Assembly: GCF_044762655.1 (NCBI RefSeq)
Contig: NZ_JBIWER010000001.1
Coordinates: 434,001-498,000 of the forward strand
Source: Psychrobacillus sp044762655
Lineage (GTDB): Bacteria > Bacillota > Bacilli > Bacillales_A > Planococcaceae
Length of the DNA stretch: 64,000 nt
Reading direction: 5' to 3'
Part shown: positions 62,846 through 64,000 of the stretch, in pieces
Layout: each line of letters begins with the position of its first letter
Numbering within the stretch: position 1 is the stretch's first letter
Program-made: the position numbers and the translations under genes
Notes under the pieces: model-generated
Seen by the model: only the letters and a program-made list of their open reading frames with translations
Database searches by the model: none
Told to the model about the DNA's origin: nothing

Positions 62846-64000
62846 TTAACTTGTCTCCTTTAAATTATTTACAACGTCTTCTGTCATTCTTTTTGCTTTT
62901 ATAAATAATTCTAGTAATTGATTTAACAGTTCATCATTTTGATTATATATCCTATTGTACTTAATATTCTCAGTTTCAAATTCAGCTGGTTTAAATCCAT
63001 TTAAAACATTAGTCACAATTTTATGAGCTGATAAGTTTACAGAGACTTTGTTACAGAGTATTTTAAACGCCCCATCATTTAAATCCATTCTTCTCAAAAT
63101 ACTAGAGTTAAATTTCCTCTTTGATCGTGTAGAGTTTAACAATTTTATATTGTCTAGAAGCAATTTAATACCTTCCTCATAAGCTGCAACTTCATTCATT
63201 AATTTCATTAGTATTTTATTATGTGTGTATTTTAAATTTGAATCCATATCAAAAATGCTCATGTCGATTTCAAGATTTAAAAAACGTTTAGTAAAATCTT
63301 CTAACCTCATATTTTGATATCCAACTATATTTACACCGCCCTCGGTGCTATTATAAATCGCCCCTTTATTTTCTAAATCATTATAAATAATTTCAAAGAC
63401 TTCTTTCATCGCCAAAAAATTATGACCTGTTAAAACTTTCTCCCCATTATAACCTTCTATCTCAAATAAATTACGATCTTTTATAAAGTGCTCTGTAATT
63501 TGAAATACATTTTTATTTGTTGCATTATGAGAAAGGTTATTTGTGTATGCTAAATCTTGACCAACCATTGTAATTGGTCCACTAGATAAAAAACGAGCAA
63601 AACTTAAAGCAAAAGTAGCAACACTTCCCCCTCCAGCTAATTTTGTAGCTTGGTTGCCTGTCAACTCGATATAATGATCTTCCATCATATAACAGTCCGT
63701 TGATAAATAGTGATAGGCATCTTGATTAAAATATTTACGAATTTTGTATCTAGTTACTAAACCATATATTAATTTAGCTTTAGTGAATTTTAGATCTTCA
63801 AATAATTTATAATTAGATTCTTTTCCATCCATTACAACTACAAAATCAGGCTCTAAATCATTTTTCATTAGAGAGGTAACAGTAGATCCAGCAGCAATCA
63901 AAATATATTTTTGACGGTACTGCTTCATCAAATCTAGTTGCTTTGTTAATGATGGTCCACCCGATGCTATAATTATTGGATAGTCTACTTTATTTTTCAA
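62846..64000 (-). CDS. DUF115 / Maf-type protein, N-terminus beyond window
   Basis: The open frame covers 384 residues and runs off the right edge; the first TTG is probably internal. The DUF115 core is present: IIIASGGPSLTKQLDLMKQY, LIAAGSTVTSLMKNDLEPDF, VVVMDGKESNYKLF, GGGSVATFALSFARFLSSGP and MVGQDLAYTNNLSHNA. It is a paralogue of the gene at 61210. The C-terminal ~120 residues are a helical extension. Two such genes together with neuBCA point to flagellin nonulosonate transfer. Confidence 0.87.
   Translation of the reverse strand: MKNKVDYPIIIASGGPSLTKQLDLMKQYRQKYILIAAGSTVTSLMKNDLEPDFVVVMDGKESNYKLFEDLKFTKAKLIYGLVTRYKIRKYFNQDAYHYLSTDCYMMEDHYIELTGNQATKLAGGGSVATFALSFARFLSSGPITMVGQDLAYTNNLSHNATNKNVFQITEHFIKDRNLFEIEGYNGEKVLTGHNFLAMKEVFEIIYNDLENKGAIYNSTEGGVNIVGYQNMRLEDFTKRFLNLEIDMSIFDMDSNLKYTHNKILMKLMNEVAAYEEGIKLLLDNIKLLNSTRSKRKFNSSILRRMDLNDGAFKILCNKVSVNLSAHKIVTNVLNGFKPAEFETENIKYNRIYNQNDELLNQLLELFIKAKRMTEDVVNNLKETS

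Noticed and set aside
1..64000. Insertion sequences, tRNA or rRNA genes
   Set aside because: No transposase motif, cloverleaf or rRNA-like segment was found on reading both strands; a tRNA scan would confirm.

Overview
The window reads as a chromosomal segment of a motile, low-GC Gram-positive bacterium of the Bacillaceae/Planococcaceae type (Psychrobacillus, Lysinibacillus or Sporosarcina relatives would fit; the genus is an inference). Evidence: the secA-prfB pair with a programmed frameshift, long-form hpf, a T-box controlled ilv-leu operon, sigma-D type flagellar promoters, AGGAGG ribosome binding sites with frequent TTG/GTG starts, and palindromic intergenic repeats of a style common in Bacillaceae. 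Nearly all genes are on the minus strand; the two flagellin genes are the main plus-strand genes.

Layout. 1-9 kb: the C-terminally cut end of a chemoreceptor gene, prfB, secA, a repeat-rich gap, hpf, a PilZ protein, an NlpC/P60 hydrolase and a chemoreceptor. 9.4-22 kb: a CatE-like VOC enzyme, then the branched-chain amino acid block, transcribed ilvD - T-box - ilvB-ilvH-ilvC-leuA-leuB-leuC-leuD-ilvA. 22-27.5 kb: a small membrane protein, two tandem paralogous chemoreceptors and a LysM-NlpC/P60 protein. 27.7-33.6 kb: an SCP2-domain pseudogene, a flagellin carrying an inserted zinc metallopeptidase domain (flagellinolysin type), fliT, fliS, fliD, flaG, and a second, unusual flagellin fired from a back-to-back sigma-D promoter. 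34.7-64 kb: a long AT-rich surface/flagellin glycosylation island.

The island can make several activated sugars or alditols: dTDP-rhamnose (rfbABCD); a dTDP-3-amino-3,6-dideoxyhexose (FdtA/QdtA-like isomerase, DegT aminotransferase, GNAT acetyltransferase); CMP-sialic acid or a related nonulosonate (NeuC, NeuB, NeuA); CDP-ribitol (TarI, TarJ); and CDP-glycerol (TagD-like). It also holds glycosyltransferases, a TagB/TagF-like phosphotransferase, an FkbH-ACP acyl-loading module, an asparagine synthase homologue and two DUF115/Maf-type proteins of the class that glycosylates flagellin. The most exciting reading is a proteolytic flagellum whose filament is probably heavily glycosylated by the adjacent island.

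Other notable structure: arrays of degenerate repeats with a ~21-bp period lying just beyond rho-independent terminators, tandem and dispersed palindromic elements (one inside the leu operon), a tetranucleotide microsatellite, and several gene remnants. I saw no tRNA, rRNA, CRISPR or intact insertion sequence.
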